Of a stretch of 6,556 nucleotides of DNA, positions 6,029 through 6,556 are shown in pieces. Positions within the stretch are counted from its first letter, which is position 1, and each line of letters begins with the position of its first letter. The translations under genes were made by a program, and so were the position numbers. The stretch is from an uncultured Eubacteriales bacterium (GTDB taxonomy: Bacteria; Bacillota; Clostridia; Oscillospirales; CAG-272), in contig ONVJ01000321.1 of assembly GCA_900321265.1 (NCBI GenBank), forward strand, positions 1 to 6,556. The letters are read 5' to 3'. Under the pieces are notes generated by a model, which did not search any database, was not told where the DNA came from, and saw only the letters and a program-made list of their open reading frames with translations.

Positions 6029-6556
6029 TGCTGCCCCCCGGCCTGTCCGGCGTTCTTTATCAGTTCTGTGACGGCGGCGGTCAGGGCATCCGCGTCTTCC
6101 TTCGGCAGCTGGGAGAGAATGTATGTCAGGTCCTCCGCGAGCGTCTTGTCTCCGGTGTCGTCGGAACCGGGCCCCGACTGAGACTGCCCGTTCTCGAGCA
6201 TCTCGGAATATCCCTTGAGGACAGAGAAGGGATAGGTCGAGGTGTCGACGATCAGCACGGTGCTGTCGCCGACCGATGCGACCAGCGTGTCAAGCTGACG
6301 CAGGAAGGTGAAGAGCTCGAGATTTGCCTGTTCCGCCTCGGCATAGATCGCCGCGACCGCGGCTTCAGCCTCGGCTCTTATCTTCGATGCCTCGACGGTC
6401 CCGTCGGCTATGATCGAGGCTGCCTCGGCATCCGCGTCGGTCCTGATCTTGCTGGCGTCGCGTTCGGCGTTGGCAAGTATCGTGTCTATGTCCTTCTGCC
6501 TCTCGGCGGTCATCTGATCGAAGACGCTCTGCAGGTTGGTATCGGGCAGCGAAAGC
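6025..6556 (-). CDS. hflC: HflC-like SPFH/band 7 protein, C-terminal part (5' end beyond window)
   Basis: The reading frame is open to the right edge, so the Met at 6513 is internal and not the start. About 176 residues are visible. They begin with LSLPDTNLQSVFDQMTAERQ, which matches the HflC block just after the SPFH domain (LP, a short spacer, then MxAER). Next come five 11-residue helical repeats (visible residues 19-73), then ANLELFTFLRQLDTLVASVG (77-96), DSTVLIVDTS (97-106) and YPFSVLKG (108-115), the usual end of HflC. Beyond this lies an extra tail of about 60 residues: a Ser/Gly/Asp linker and a helix-like part (about 137-169), ending GGQQ. The membrane anchor and SPFH core are outside the window. 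It is the most upstream operon gene seen. It overlaps the HflK-like gene by 4 bases and is presumably its cage partner. Confidence 0.83.
   Translation of the reverse strand, partial: LSLPDTNLQSVFDQMTAERQKDIDTILANAERDASKIRTDADAEAASIIADGTVEASKIRAEAEAAVAAIYAEAEQANLELFTFLRQLDTLVASVGDSTVLIVDTSTYPFSVLKGYSEMLENGQSQSGPGSDDTGDKTLAEDLTYILSQLPKEDADALTAAVTELIKNAGQAGGQQ
6026..6039 (-). promoter_or_regulatory. Ribosome site and ATGA overlap for the HflK-like start
   Basis: GGGGGG (6039-6034) lies five bases before the ATG at 6028-6026. The ATG shares two bases with the TGA stop (6027-6025) of the HflC-like gene. The G-run encodes the Gly-Gly of the upstream protein's GGQQ end. This arrangement is typical of coupled translation of two subunits made in fixed ratio. 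Confidence 0.55.

Overview
The window looks like bacterial chromosome, most likely from a member of the Bacillota (class Clostridia) with moderately high G+C. The best clue is the first gene, a carbohydrate-type ABC solute-binding protein whose wording (for example GIKGVHYE, EEGLAPDYWKYGK) is typical of gut and rumen Clostridia. This placement is an inference. No marker gene, rRNA or tRNA is present to settle it.

Layout: from 1 to 1251 on the + strand lies the 3' part of the solute-binding protein gene. Its N-terminal part, with the lipoprotein signal, is missing at the left edge. A 272-base non-coding stretch (1252-1523) follows. It holds a strong nested hairpin that could terminate transcription from both sides, and a weaker hairpin directly behind the next gene. 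From 1524 to the right edge everything is on the - strand and reads right to left as one tightly packed four-gene operon: (1) an HflC-like SPFH/band 7 membrane protein, cut by the right edge; (2) an HflK-like SPFH protein, overlapping the first by 4 bases (ATGA); (3) a heavy-metal-type P1B P-type ATPase starting at TTG, 10 bases after gene 2; (4) a YjgR/DUF853 HerA-like ATPase, 1 base after gene 3. The spacing implies cotranscription and translational coupling. The promoter is outside the window.

How they may work together: HflK and HflC homologues form a large membrane-anchored cage that in E. coli surrounds and restrains the FtsH protease. Here the pair is in the order hflC-hflK, the reverse of E. 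coli, and is followed by a cation pump and a cytosolic motor-type ATPase. A working idea is an SPFH microdomain that scaffolds or protects the pump. That is inference from gene order only.

The most unusual sequence features are the pump's transmembrane metal motif (CPCGQM, with none of the usual partner residues of Zn/Cd pumps and no N-terminal metal-binding domain) and a 28-residue stretch without any charge in the HflK-like coiled coil. I found no mobile element, CRISPR array, phage gene or obvious defence system.
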